Both the position numbers and the translations under genes were made by a program. The notes under the pieces were generated by a model, which was not told where the DNA came from, did no database searches, and worked only from the letters and a program-made list of their open reading frames with translations. DNA of 64,000 nucleotides, taken from assembly GCF_004310865.1 (NCBI RefSeq), contig NZ_SIXI01000003.1:372001-436000 (forward strand). The letters are read 5' to 3'. Shown in pieces: positions 17,696 through 25,364 of this stretch (position 1 is the stretch's first letter; the number at the start of each line of letters is the position of its first letter). The DNA is from Aquabacterium lacunae. Lineage in GTDB: Bacteria > Pseudomonadota > Gammaproteobacteria > Burkholderiales > Burkholderiaceae_C.

Positions 17696-18256
17696 ATGGA
17701 CGTGCTGCAGCTTGACGTGTCGGGCCGCCCCCAAGCCTGGCTCTCGGTCAAGGAAGCGGCGGCCCTGTATGCCAACGATGGCATCGCCTGGACGCTGGGC
17801 GAGCCTTTTGTCGTGTTGCGCGGGGGCATCCAGCGCGCCTCGGGCCTGCAGTCGCTGCTGGCACTGCACCCCATCGTGGCCGCGCGCGGGGCCATGCCCA
17901 GCCGGGCCTGGCGCAGCGAGCCGGCGCTGTCCAACCCCAAGCTGTTCCTGCGCGACCGGCAGGTGTGTGCCTACTGCGGCGACCGCTTCCACCTCGAAGA
18001 CCTGACCCGCGAGCACATCGTGCCCACCTCGCGCGGCGGGCACGACACCTGGAAGAACTGCATCACGGCCTGCCGCAGCTGCAATGGCCGCAAGGGCAAC
18101 CGCACGCTCGACGAGCTGGGCTGGCAGCTGCACTACCTGCCCTACACGCCCAGCGTGCACGAAGACATGATTCTGCGCGGGCGCCGCATCCTGGCCGACC
18201 AGATGGAGTTCCTGCTGGCCAGCGTGCCGGCGCACAGCCGCCTGCGGCACAGCTGA
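17696..18256 (+). CDS. HNH endonuclease family protein
   Basis: 186 residues. The C-terminal half carries an HNH fold with a structural zinc site: C-x2-C in VCAYCGDRF, EHIVPTSRGGHDTWKN with the first His and the Asn, and a second C-x2-C in CRSCNGRKGN. The N-terminal ~75 residues (LQLDVSGRPQAWLSVKEAAALYANDG...) are conserved in a widespread betaproteobacterial HNH group of unknown function. The ATG at 17696 follows CAAGGAG at the right spacing. The gene stands alone, next to no restriction, phage or toxin partner, so a role in DNA processing or repair is possible but not shown. Confidence 0.85.
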   Translation: MDVLQLDVSGRPQAWLSVKEAAALYANDGIAWTLGEPFVVLRGGIQRASGLQSLLALHPIVAARGAMPSRAWRSEPALSNPKLFLRDRQVCAYCGDRFHLEDLTREHIVPTSRGGHDTWKNCITACRSCNGRKGNRTLDELGWQLHYLPYTPSVHEDMILRGRRILADQMEFLLASVPAHSRLRHS

Positions 18257-18308
18257 GCAGGCAGCCTCCGCCAGAGCCGCCCAGGCACGCGCCTACAGAT
18301 CCCCCATG

Positions 18309-18335
18309 AAAAAAGCCGCCCCGAAGGGCGGCTTT
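18309..18335 (-). terminator. Rho-independent terminator between convergent genes
   Basis: Stem AAAGCCGCCC / GGGCGGCTTT with a 4-nt loop. The minus strand reads a run of T after the stem, so it mainly serves the cytochrome gene ending at 18359; it may also stop the HNH transcript. Confidence 0.85.
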
Positions 18336-18358
18336 CACATGAGCCGGGCCTCAGGGCA

Positions 18359-21217
18359 TCAGCTCTTGTAGGCAATGCGCTTGCCAGACCCCGGGGGCGT
18401 GGCGGTGAAGGTCACTTCCTGACCGGCGGTGCCGGCCAGGGCCTTCAGGGCAGCCAGGGTGCGCGTAGCGCCGTCGGCCGACACGAAGTTGCCCGAGGCC
18501 GTGTCCAGGAAGTAGCCGCGACGCACACCACCCTCCACCACCGACGCGACCAGGTCACATTCGGTCGTGTTGCCACCCAGCTCCTTGGAGACGAACGGGG
18601 CCTTGGCGCGGGCCACCAGCAGGTCGATGCGGCCCGACACGGCCGAGGCGTTGCCGCTGTTCAGCGTGATCTGCTGACCGACCACCGGGGCCAGGTCGGA
18701 GTCGAAGGCGTACATGAACTCGACCACGTCCTTGCGGGTGTTGTCGCCCTCGGTGCCCGACGGGAAGCCGGCGCCCAGCTGGTTGCGGAACACGATGGCC
18801 GAGAAGAAGCGGAACAGGGTGTCGACCGCACCGTCGTGGGTGAAGCCGAAGCCGCGGATCTGGTCACCCATTTCTGCCGTGCCCGGCTGACTGAAGAACG
18901 GCATGGAAGGCGCGCCGAACATGCCCACACGGGTGTACAGGTTGCGCAGGTGCGCGACCTTCACGGTCTGGGGCACGCCCTCGAAGGTGCGCAGCCCGCT
19001 GGTGCCGAAGTAGCCCTGGGCAGGGTCCAGCGTGTGGCAGCCATTGCAGTTCTGCGAGGTCTGGAAGGTGGCGGTGTTGACCAGCTTGATGCCGTCGGAG
19101 GCGCGGGTGCCGGTGTAGAAGTTCTTGCCGCGTTGCTGGGCCGCATTCAGGCTGTTGTCCAGGCTGCGCACCGGGTTGGGCGGCAGGAAAACGTTCAGCT
19201 GGAAGTTGGCGAACACCTGCATCTCTTCCTTGCTCATCGGCTTGTCCATGCCCAGCAGGCCCTCGAACGCCGGCGCAAAGTTCAGGAAGGACACATTGCT
19301 GTCGAACACGTCGTTGCCATACAGGCCCGTGGCCCGGTCACCGCGCCAGTGCATGGCGCCCGAGTTGCGCATGCCACGCAGGGTCTGGGTGACCATGGGG
19401 CCCTTCATCGGGTGGAAGGTGTTGGGGTTGTCGTCGCCGTTGATCTTGCTCTTCACGTTGAACAGCAGCTTGGCGATCGGGAACTGGGTGGAGTCGATGA
19501 ACTTGCCCGGGATGGCGGCCGAGGTGACCGGGTCGTCGGGGTTGCCCAGCTCCCACGACAGCGCATCTTCGTCACCGAAGATGTGGCACGAGGCACAGGC
19601 GGCTTCGCCGTTGGCCGAGGTGCGGTTGGCGTCGTACAGGAACGGACGACCGGCCACGATGTTCGCGGGCTCGGGGTTGTTCATCGGGGCCTTGGCCACC
19701 TCGGCGCGCGACGCCAGGTCGATCACCTTGACCGCGTTGTCGAAGCGGGTCATGACGTACATCTGGCCACGGGCTTCGTCGAGCACCACGCCCGAGGGGC
19801 CGCCACCGCTGACGTTGATGTAGCGCGAGCTGGCCGTGCGCGGGTTGAAGGTGTTGGCCTCCAGTTCGGCCGTGTCGAACACGCCGATCTTGCTGGAGCC
19901 GTAGGCCGCCACATACAGGGTCTTGCCGTCAGAGGTGATGGCCATTTCCAGCGGGGTGGCCAGGCTGTGGTTCTTGGCCGTGGCGTCGAAGCCGCTGTCG
20001 TGGATCAGCTTGCTGTAGTCGATGTGCTTGTTCAGGTGGCGGGTCTTGACCTGGCCACCGCCAATCACGGTGATCTGCGACAGCGCGATCTTGCCCTGCA
20101 GGGTCGAGCCGGCGTACTTGCCAGGGCCCTCGAAGCGGGTCATGTTGTTCGCTTCGGTGTTCGACACATACAGCGTGCCGGTGCGGGGGTTGGCCACCAT
20201 GTTGAACAGGGTGGTGCCCACACCAGGGAAGAAGGTCTTCTCGGTCAGGGTGTTGGCATCGACCGCGAACACGTCCTTGTCGGGCAGGCGGAACTTGACG
20301 GCCTTGGTCCAGTCGCGGCCCAGCACGTCTTCCCACTTGCCCGAGGTCTTGTTGAACTTGACGATCAGGCCCACCTCAGGCGCAGGCTTGCCTTCGAAGT
20401 TGGTCTTGGGGCCCGGCACGCCGCCCGGGTAGGTCACGCTCCGGATGATGCAGGACCGGGTGGTGTTGAACCCGTCGCAAACCACCTCGGTGTCGACCGG
20501 CGCTGTCTGGTTGCCCGACTTGAAGGTGCCCACATACAGGGTGTTGTTGTCGGGGCTGACGGCCAGCGCACGCGGGGTGTCCGCGAAGAAGGTCATGATG
20601 CGCTGCGGCAGGCCACCCAGCGCGGTCCCCAGGTTGTCAGGGTTGAACACCCAGACGTCCGAGCGGCCCACGCTGGGCGTGGTCAGTTGCGCATCGCCGG
20701 CGCCCGGCACGCCAGCCAGCGACGGGTCGGTGCGGTGCTGGCCTCGGTGGGCCGTGGTGATGAAGGCCTTGGCAGGCGAGCCTGCGAAGACCACGTCGCG
20801 CGGCTCGTCACCCACCAGCAGGGTGCGCACCACGCGGGGCGTGCCATTGAGGCTGACGACGCTGACACTGTCGGACAGGTGGTTGACCACCCAGACCTCG
20901 GTGTTGCTGCGGGCGGCCACGGCCACCGGCTCCAGCCCGACGGGCACGCGCGTGATCAGCTGCAGGCTGCCGTTGTTGATCTGGAAGATGTCCAGGGTGT
21001 TGTTCGGGGTGTTGACCGCGAACAGCTTGGTGCCATCGGGCGACTTGGCCAGGGGGCGCACATGGCCGCTGTCGAACGCGATGAATTCGGGGGCGGCGGC
21101 CTGGGCGGCGCCTGCGGCCAGCATCAGCGGGGCGGTCACGGCCAGTGCCTGAACCATGGCCGTGAAGGCCAGGGGGGCCAGCGCGCGGCGCATGCCTCGT
21201 GTGTCAGTGTTGAACAT
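18359..21217 (-). CDS. YVTN beta-propeller/di-heme cytochrome c fusion protein
   Basis: 952-residue exported protein. After a signal peptide (cleavage near AGAAQA) comes a seven-bladed propeller region of YVTN/NHL-like repeats (AKSPDGTKLFAVNTPNNTL, DTPRALAVSPDNNTLYVG, AITSDGKTLYVAAYGSS), to about residue 530. The C-terminal part has two heme c motifs, CASCH (~540) and CNGCH (~724), in a context like MauG/bacterial di-heme peroxidases (SWELGNPDDP, HPMKGPMVTQTLRGM, GAMHWRGDR). It therefore probably works in the periplasm as a redox or peroxidase-like protein that may oxidise a substrate held by the propeller. The start at 21217 has GGAGACC upstream. A TetR gene lies just upstream on the same strand and an inverted repeat at 21245 may control it. 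Substrate unknown. Confidence 0.8.
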   Translation of the reverse strand: MFNTDTRGMRRALAPLAFTAMVQALAVTAPLMLAAGAAQAAAPEFIAFDSGHVRPLAKSPDGTKLFAVNTPNNTLDIFQINNGSLQLITRVPVGLEPVAVAARSNTEVWVVNHLSDSVSVVSLNGTPRVVRTLLVGDEPRDVVFAGSPAKAFITTAHRGQHRTDPSLAGVPGAGDAQLTTPSVGRSDVWVFNPDNLGTALGGLPQRIMTFFADTPRALAVSPDNNTLYVGTFKSGNQTAPVDTEVVCDGFNTTRSCIIRSVTYPGGVPGPKTNFEGKPAPEVGLIVKFNKTSGKWEDVLGRDWTKAVKFRLPDKDVFAVDANTLTEKTFFPGVGTTLFNMVANPRTGTLYVSNTEANNMTRFEGPGKYAGSTLQGKIALSQITVIGGGQVKTRHLNKHIDYSKLIHDSGFDATAKNHSLATPLEMAITSDGKTLYVAAYGSSKIGVFDTAELEANTFNPRTASSRYINVSGGGPSGVVLDEARGQMYVMTRFDNAVKVIDLASRAEVAKAPMNNPEPANIVAGRPFLYDANRTSANGEAACASCHIFGDEDALSWELGNPDDPVTSAAIPGKFIDSTQFPIAKLLFNVKSKINGDDNPNTFHPMKGPMVTQTLRGMRNSGAMHWRGDRATGLYGNDVFDSNVSFLNFAPAFEGLLGMDKPMSKEEMQVFANFQLNVFLPPNPVRSLDNSLNAAQQRGKNFYTGTRASDGIKLVNTATFQTSQNCNGCHTLDPAQGYFGTSGLRTFEGVPQTVKVAHLRNLYTRVGMFGAPSMPFFSQPGTAEMGDQIRGFGFTHDGAVDTLFRFFSAIVFRNQLGAGFPSGTEGDNTRKDVVEFMYAFDSDLAPVVGQQITLNSGNASAVSGRIDLLVARAKAPFVSKELGGNTTECDLVASVVEGGVRRGYFLDTASGNFVSADGATRTLAALKALAGTAGQEVTFTATPPGSGKRIAYKS

Positions 21218-21244
21218 GGGGGTCTCCTGGGATGTCCCAACGGG

Positions 21245-21264
21245 GTGAACTTTTGTGAGTTCAC
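21245..21264. promoter_or_regulatory. inverted repeat upstream of the cytochrome fusion gene
   Basis: Perfect 7-bp arms GTGAACT / AGTTCAC separated by 6 nt, 28 bases before the start codon. Position and symmetry suit a repressor site, possibly for the TetR encoded at 21474-22088; this is inference. Confidence 0.45.
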
Positions 21265-21473
21265 TGTAGGGAACGGTCCGCAGAAGGTCTTGGGGAGCCA
21301 CCCCGAGAGGCTTGTCATCCCCGGACGCCTGACCTCCATTCACGGGGGGTCAAATGACAAGCGGAGGGGTGTGCGGGTGCAGGTTTTCCCGCGGGTCGCA
21401 CCGCCTGAAGCTGAACCTGGCCTGAACACACGAGTGGTGTGCAAGCTGCCTTGGGGCGGCGCTCCCGAAGACG

Positions 21474-22088
21474 TCAGCGAGCCAGCAGACCGCCGAAGCA
21501 GGTGGCCATCACCCATTCCAGAATCTGCTCGGTGGGGTGCCCACCGGCCTTGAGCACGCCCAGCACCGGGTCGCAGGCTCGGGCAAACAGGGTGTAGAGA
21601 ATCACCTCGGGCGGCACGGCGCGGCTGAGCACGCCGTCGGCCTGCGCCTGGGTGATCCAGGCGCCCAGGGTTTCACTGACCTCGATCAGCAGACCCATGT
21701 AGACCATGTCGCCCACCAGGGCCGTTCGCAAGGCCGAGTTTTCGGACGGCAAAGAGGGCACTTCGCCTGCCAGCTGGGCGGTCATGGTCCAGCGGGTGAT
21801 CGCTTCCAGGCGCTGCAGCGGCGTGGCACCGACCAGCGACTTGATTGTCGCCAGCTCAGCCTGCACGCGCTGCAGAAACCGGGTCATGGCAGCAGCAGCC
21901 AAGGCTTCTTTGGAGGCAAAGTGCTTGTACAGGCTGGCCTTGGCGATGCCGACGTCGGCCGCCACCTCGTCGACCGTCATGGACTCGAAGCCCTTTTCAG
22001 CCAGGAAACGCGCGGCCGACTCGATGATGGCCTGCTCGCGGGCCAGCAGCACCTGCTGCTTGAAAGACACTTTTGCCATGGTAACCAT
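21474..22088 (-). CDS. TetR family transcriptional regulator
   Basis: About 204 residues. A typical N-terminal helix-turn-helix is seen: AIIESAARFLAEKGFESMTVDEVAADVGIAKASLYKHFASKEAL. The C-terminal segment (LQRLEAITRWTMTAQLAGEVPSLP, EVILYTLFARACDPVLGVLKAG) is a ligand-binding domain of a common TetR subgroup. Two closely spaced ATGs, at 22088 and 22079, are possible starts and neither has a strong ribosome binding site. The gene is upstream of the beta-propeller/cytochrome gene on the same strand with about 256 bp between them, so it may regulate that gene. Ligand unknown. Confidence 0.85.
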   Translation of the reverse strand: MVTMAKVSFKQQVLLAREQAIIESAARFLAEKGFESMTVDEVAADVGIAKASLYKHFASKEALAAAAMTRFLQRVQAELATIKSLVGATPLQRLEAITRWTMTAQLAGEVPSLPSENSALRTALVGDMVYMGLLIEVSETLGAWITQAQADGVLSRAVPPEVILYTLFARACDPVLGVLKAGGHPTEQILEWVMATCFGGLLAR

Positions 22089-22163
22089 TGTATGCAGCAC
22101 GCCGCCGAACGCCGCCTGAGGCATGGACAGAACCGGGACATCGGGCCAGAAAACGGCCCCTGT

Positions 22164-23807
22164 TCAGGTGGCGGGAGGCTCGCTGGCTGGCACATTCACC
22201 GCGTGAGCCGCCAGCACACGCTGCGGCCCGGGCACACCCCGACGCACTTCGTAACGGGCCTGGGCGTGAAAGATCGAATCGGCACGCACCGGGTGAGGTG
22301 TGGCGCGAAACTCGCAAAGCACGCGCTGCGGGTCCACATCGATGAGCGCATAGCCACGCTCATCGCTGCGAGCATGCAGCATGTCGGGATTGCTGCGTTT
22401 CATCCAGGCCGTGAGCAGTTCGCTGAGGCCTTGCGAGGAGATCGACGAGGTCACGAACTCGCTGGCCACAATCGGGGAAGCCACGTCGCCCGGGCGCAAC
22501 CTCAGGTTGGCCGCCACATGCCGGTGCACGTCTCCTCCCAAAACCACCACATCGGGCACGCGGGGCTCGGCAATGGCGCGCATCAGGCGTTCCCGCGCCT
22601 GGGGAAATGCATCCCAACCGTCGGCATAAGCCAAAGGGCCCCAGGGCGTGCCGAAACCGCCTGGCGACAGTTGTGTGGTCTGAACAATCAGGCGCCAGGC
22701 CGACTGACTGGTGGCCAGGGTATCGGCCAGCCAGTGCTCTTGTGCCGAGCCCAGCAGGCTTCGCGCTGCAGTTTGGGCCGCGTCACAGCGCCACAACAGG
22801 CGCCCACGGTAGGGCGCATGCACCACATCGTGGCAGGGCTGTGGCGCACGGAACTGTCGGGTGTCGAGCAGCCAGAAAGTGGCCAGCCGCCCCCATGGGC
22901 GCAAGGCATGGAAGGGCGAATGACCGGCCACTGGCGCGCGCGTGGGCGACAAGGGTGTGTGCTCGAAGTACGCCTGATAGGCGCGGGCTCGCACCTGCAG
23001 GAACTGCTCCGGTGTCCAGTCTTCGGCCGACTGCCCGTCATAGTCGTTGAACACCTCGTGGTCATCCCAGACCATGAGCCAGGGGTGTGCGGCATGACTG
23101 GCCCGCAGGTCCGGGTCGAGCTTGTAGCTCGCATGGTGCATACGGTAGGCCGGCAGCGAGAACTCCAGGGCCTCGACGTCGATGGGGTGCGCACGGCGAC
23201 GCCTGCGGTGATGTGCAGGGCCTTCATAGATGTAGTCGCCCACGAACACGACCACATCGAGGTCCTGGCGAGCGATGTCGCGGTGGGCGGTGTAGGCCCC
23301 TTGTTCGTAGTGCTGACAAGACGCCAGGGCCAGGCGCAGGCGTGGCACCTCCTGCTGTGGCATGGGCGCGGTGCGCGTGCGCCCCACAGGGCTGCGCACA
23401 CCGCCGGCCACGAAGCCATAGTGATAGGTGGCAGCCCCGGCCAGTCCTTTGACCTCGACATGCACGCTGTGCGCTCGGGCGGTGTCGGTGACCACTTCAC
23501 CCGACTGCACCACGTCAAGACCACGCTCGTCCCGAGAGACAAACCAGGTCACAGCCACTGGATGGTCTGGCATGCCCCCTTCTGGCTGCAGGGGCTTGGG
23601 GGCCAGGCGAGTCCAGAGCACCACCGAGCCAGGACCAGGGTCACCGCTGGCCACGCCCAGAGCAAACACCTCGGGTGGGGCCTGCCAAGCCAACCACGCA
23701 GCCCGCGTCGCCTGGACGGCCCGCGCCGGCTCGCGTGCGAACACCTGCTGCCAAGCCATGCTGGCTGCCAGCCAGTTGGCTTGCCTGAGGAAGTCTCTTC
23801 TGTGCAT
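22164..23807 (-). CDS. phoD: PhoD-type alkaline phosphatase/phosphodiesterase, Tat-exported
   Basis: 547 residues. The N terminus MHRRDFLRQANWLAAS carries a twin-arginine motif (RRDFL), so the folded enzyme is exported by Tat. The N-terminal PhoD_N domain (FALGVASGDPGPGSVVLWTRLAP) and the metallophosphatase core are clear: FVGDYIYEG, MVWDDHEVFNDYDG, and VVVLGGDVHRHV, which supply the Asp/His/Asn metal ligands of the Ca/Fe site. The enzyme releases phosphate from phosphomonoesters and diesters in the periplasm or outside the cell. The start at 23807 is chosen for the Tat signal; a longer frame runs into the divergent phaM gene. A palindrome CTGATTATCAG at 23815-23825 lies just upstream. No Pho box was identified. 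Confidence 0.88.
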   Translation of the reverse strand: MHRRDFLRQANWLAASMAWQQVFAREPARAVQATRAAWLAWQAPPEVFALGVASGDPGPGSVVLWTRLAPKPLQPEGGMPDHPVAVTWFVSRDERGLDVVQSGEVVTDTARAHSVHVEVKGLAGAATYHYGFVAGGVRSPVGRTRTAPMPQQEVPRLRLALASCQHYEQGAYTAHRDIARQDLDVVVFVGDYIYEGPAHHRRRRRAHPIDVEALEFSLPAYRMHHASYKLDPDLRASHAAHPWLMVWDDHEVFNDYDGQSAEDWTPEQFLQVRARAYQAYFEHTPLSPTRAPVAGHSPFHALRPWGRLATFWLLDTRQFRAPQPCHDVVHAPYRGRLLWRCDAAQTAARSLLGSAQEHWLADTLATSQSAWRLIVQTTQLSPGGFGTPWGPLAYADGWDAFPQARERLMRAIAEPRVPDVVVLGGDVHRHVAANLRLRPGDVASPIVASEFVTSSISSQGLSELLTAWMKRSNPDMLHARSDERGYALIDVDPQRVLCEFRATPHPVRADSIFHAQARYEVRRGVPGPQRVLAAHAVNVPASEPPAT

Positions 23808-23885
23808 CAAGGCTCTGATTATCAGGGCGCTGAGTGACACGCAAGGGCACAATGGTTCGAACCGTCTGCCACAGGAGAGTGCCCC

Positions 23886-24602
23886 ATGCCAAGCCGCCCG
23901 GAAAGCCCAGACCCCTCCCGCAGCGCCATGGGCGCCGAGGGCGCCTATGCGGGCCTGAACTTCTTTCAGGACTGGATGAAGGCTGCCTCCAGCGCCCTGC
24001 CCCACCTCACCGGTGCATCTCGCACAGGCGGTAGCGCATGGACCTTGCCCACCCTCGATCCGGAAGAGTTGGACAAACGCATCCAGGACCTCAAAACGGT
24101 TCAGTTCTGGCTCGAACAGAACGCCCGCATGATCGGCATGACCATTCAGACGCTGGAAGTCCAGCGCATGACGCTCAACACACTGCGCAGCATGAACATG
24201 CCACTTGACGCCGTGCGCGACACCCTCAAAGCCAGCACCCCCGCATGGGAACGCCCCACTGCCGCGCCAGGCCCGCAGGAGGCCTGCACCCAGCCCCCTG
24301 AGGCAACAGAGGCGGCCGACACCTCGATCGCTGGCGAGCCAGGAACCGCAACCAACCCGCTGCATTGGTGGAACACACTGACCACCCAGTTCACCCACCT
24401 GGCACAGCAGGCGGTGCAGGCTGGGCAGGATGCAGTGGCCGCAGCCACGCCGCCCATGCCCGGATCAGAGGCAGCGAGCAGCGCCGGGCGAGCCTCGCGG
24501 AAGGCAGCGCCAGCGCGCAATGACCGCAAGGCCGCCGCCCCCGGGGCAACCACGAAGCCGTCGCCCGCACGCAAGCGAAGCACGTCAGGCAAGGGCAACT
24601 GA
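23886..24602 (+). CDS. phaM: PhaM-like polyhydroxyalkanoate granule regulatory protein
   Basis: 238 residues. The N-terminal half holds the helical block PTLDPEELDKRIQDLKTVQFW followed by LEQNARMIGMTIQTLEVQRM (about residues 55-95), which matches the conserved region of PhaM of Ralstonia eutropha by eye. The C-terminal tail (from about 190) is rich in Ala, Lys, Arg and Pro, like a histone H1-type DNA-binding tail. PhaM activates PHB synthase and links storage granules to the nucleoid. GGAGAG precedes the ATG. No other pha gene is in the window, but the neighbouring beta-oxidation genes would supply 3-hydroxyacyl-CoA precursors. Assignment rests on the helical block plus the basic tail. Confidence 0.75.
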   Translation: MPSRPESPDPSRSAMGAEGAYAGLNFFQDWMKAASSALPHLTGASRTGGSAWTLPTLDPEELDKRIQDLKTVQFWLEQNARMIGMTIQTLEVQRMTLNTLRSMNMPLDAVRDTLKASTPAWERPTAAPGPQEACTQPPEATEAADTSIAGEPGTATNPLHWWNTLTTQFTHLAQQAVQAGQDAVAAATPPMPGSEAASSAGRASRKAAPARNDRKAAAPGATTKPSPARKRSTSGKGN

Positions 24603-24625
24603 GGATCAGAGGCATCCCCCCGAGG

Positions 24626-24681
24626 GAGTGCCCCCGGGGGTGTGCCCCCCACGGTGTGCCCCCGTGCGTGTGCACACCCGA
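24626..24681. repeat. four-copy 14-bp imperfect tandem repeat
   Basis: Units of about 14 bases beginning GTGTGCCCCC (first unit GAGTGCCCCC, last degenerating to GTGTGCACAC) in the gap between phaM and the next gene. No function can be assigned; GC-rich pairing within it might act as a transcript end. Confidence 0.6.
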
Positions 24682-24747
24682 AGGGGATGGCGAGCCATGG
24701 GAGAGGTTTGCACACTGCGAAACCATCGCAGCGCAACGACCCACACC

Positions 24748-25137
24748 ATGAACGCCCGCTCCCCTTACCGCACCACGCCCATCCCGTTTTCAAACAACGC
24801 CCTGGTGTTCCAGACGCCTACCCGGGCTGGCTCTGCAGCACTGATCGCCAGTGAGCCGAAACGGTCGCCCTGGAGCACGGCGATCGCCCAACTTTCCAAG
24901 CCCGCAGGGTCAGACAGTGCTGCGCCCAAAAACGCAGCCATGACGCCCGCACGCCCAGCCGAGCCATCAGCGCCACTTCGCTCCACCCGGGCGCGCTATG
25001 ACGGCCCGCATGCACTGAGCATCCGCTCGGCCACCAGCGGTCGCCACTACCGGTTCGAGCATCCAGGCGCCGAGCAAGTGATTGACACCATCGACATCGC
25101 CCTGCTGCGCAAGATCGAAGGCATCACCATCCTCTGA
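24748..25137 (+). CDS. small hypothetical protein
   Basis: 129 residues, not recognised. The first 80 residues are low-complexity Ala/Pro/Ser-rich and may be disordered. The last ~45 (RYDGPHALSIRSATSGRHYR, then a PGAEQVIDTIDIALLRKIEGI segment) look like a compact, conserved-type domain with alternating hydrophobic residues. There is no signal peptide and no membrane helix. It lies downstream of phaM in the same direction but 145 bases away, beyond a tandem repeat. The ATG at 24748 has no strong ribosome binding site. Coding status is supported mainly by the well-ordered C-terminal segment. Confidence 0.5.
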   Translation: MNARSPYRTTPIPFSNNALVFQTPTRAGSAALIASEPKRSPWSTAIAQLSKPAGSDSAAPKNAAMTPARPAEPSAPLRSTRARYDGPHALSIRSATSGRHYRFEHPGAEQVIDTIDIALLRKIEGITIL

Positions 25138-25207
25138 CTTCTCCCTCTACCTCGGGGGATCAGGGCATGAACAAGTCCGGTTTTCCCAAAAATTCTCCGC
25201 AACCCTC

Positions 25208-25240
25208 TTGTCACGCCCCCGGTGGAGTGCGGTATAAATG
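25208..25240 (+). promoter_or_regulatory. candidate promoter of the second fadE
   Basis: A TTGTCA -35-like hexamer at 25208-25213 and TATAAA -10-like hexamer at 25233-25238, with a rather long 19-bp spacer. The paired operator begins ten bases after the -10, so a bound repressor would block initiation. Confidence 0.5.
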
Positions 25241-25247
25241 CGGCCAA

Positions 25248-25281
25248 TTCGAACGACCGTTTGAATCGAACGATCGTTCGA
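25248..25281. promoter_or_regulatory. paired palindromic TetR-type operator upstream of fadE2
   Basis: Two adjacent palindromes. Site 1 (25248-25265) is TTCGAACGACCGTTTGAA, seven of nine base pairs symmetric. Site 2 (25266-25281) is TCGAACGATCGTTCGA, a perfect 16-bp palindrome. Their centres are 17 bp apart. The same core occurs at 17348 before the tetR-fad operon, implying one regulator for both loci. Confidence 0.75.
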
Positions 25282-25364
25282 AATGAACCGGCCCGCTGAC
25301 GGCCGACCAGACCACATTCCCATCGACGGCCCGCGAGGGCTGCCCATTGCTTCCGAGGTGTCCC

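Noticed and set aside
17696..18256. HNH nuclease as part of a defence or restriction system
   Set aside because: No methylase, toxin, helicase or phage gene is near. The flanking genes are metabolic, so a defence role has no contextual support.
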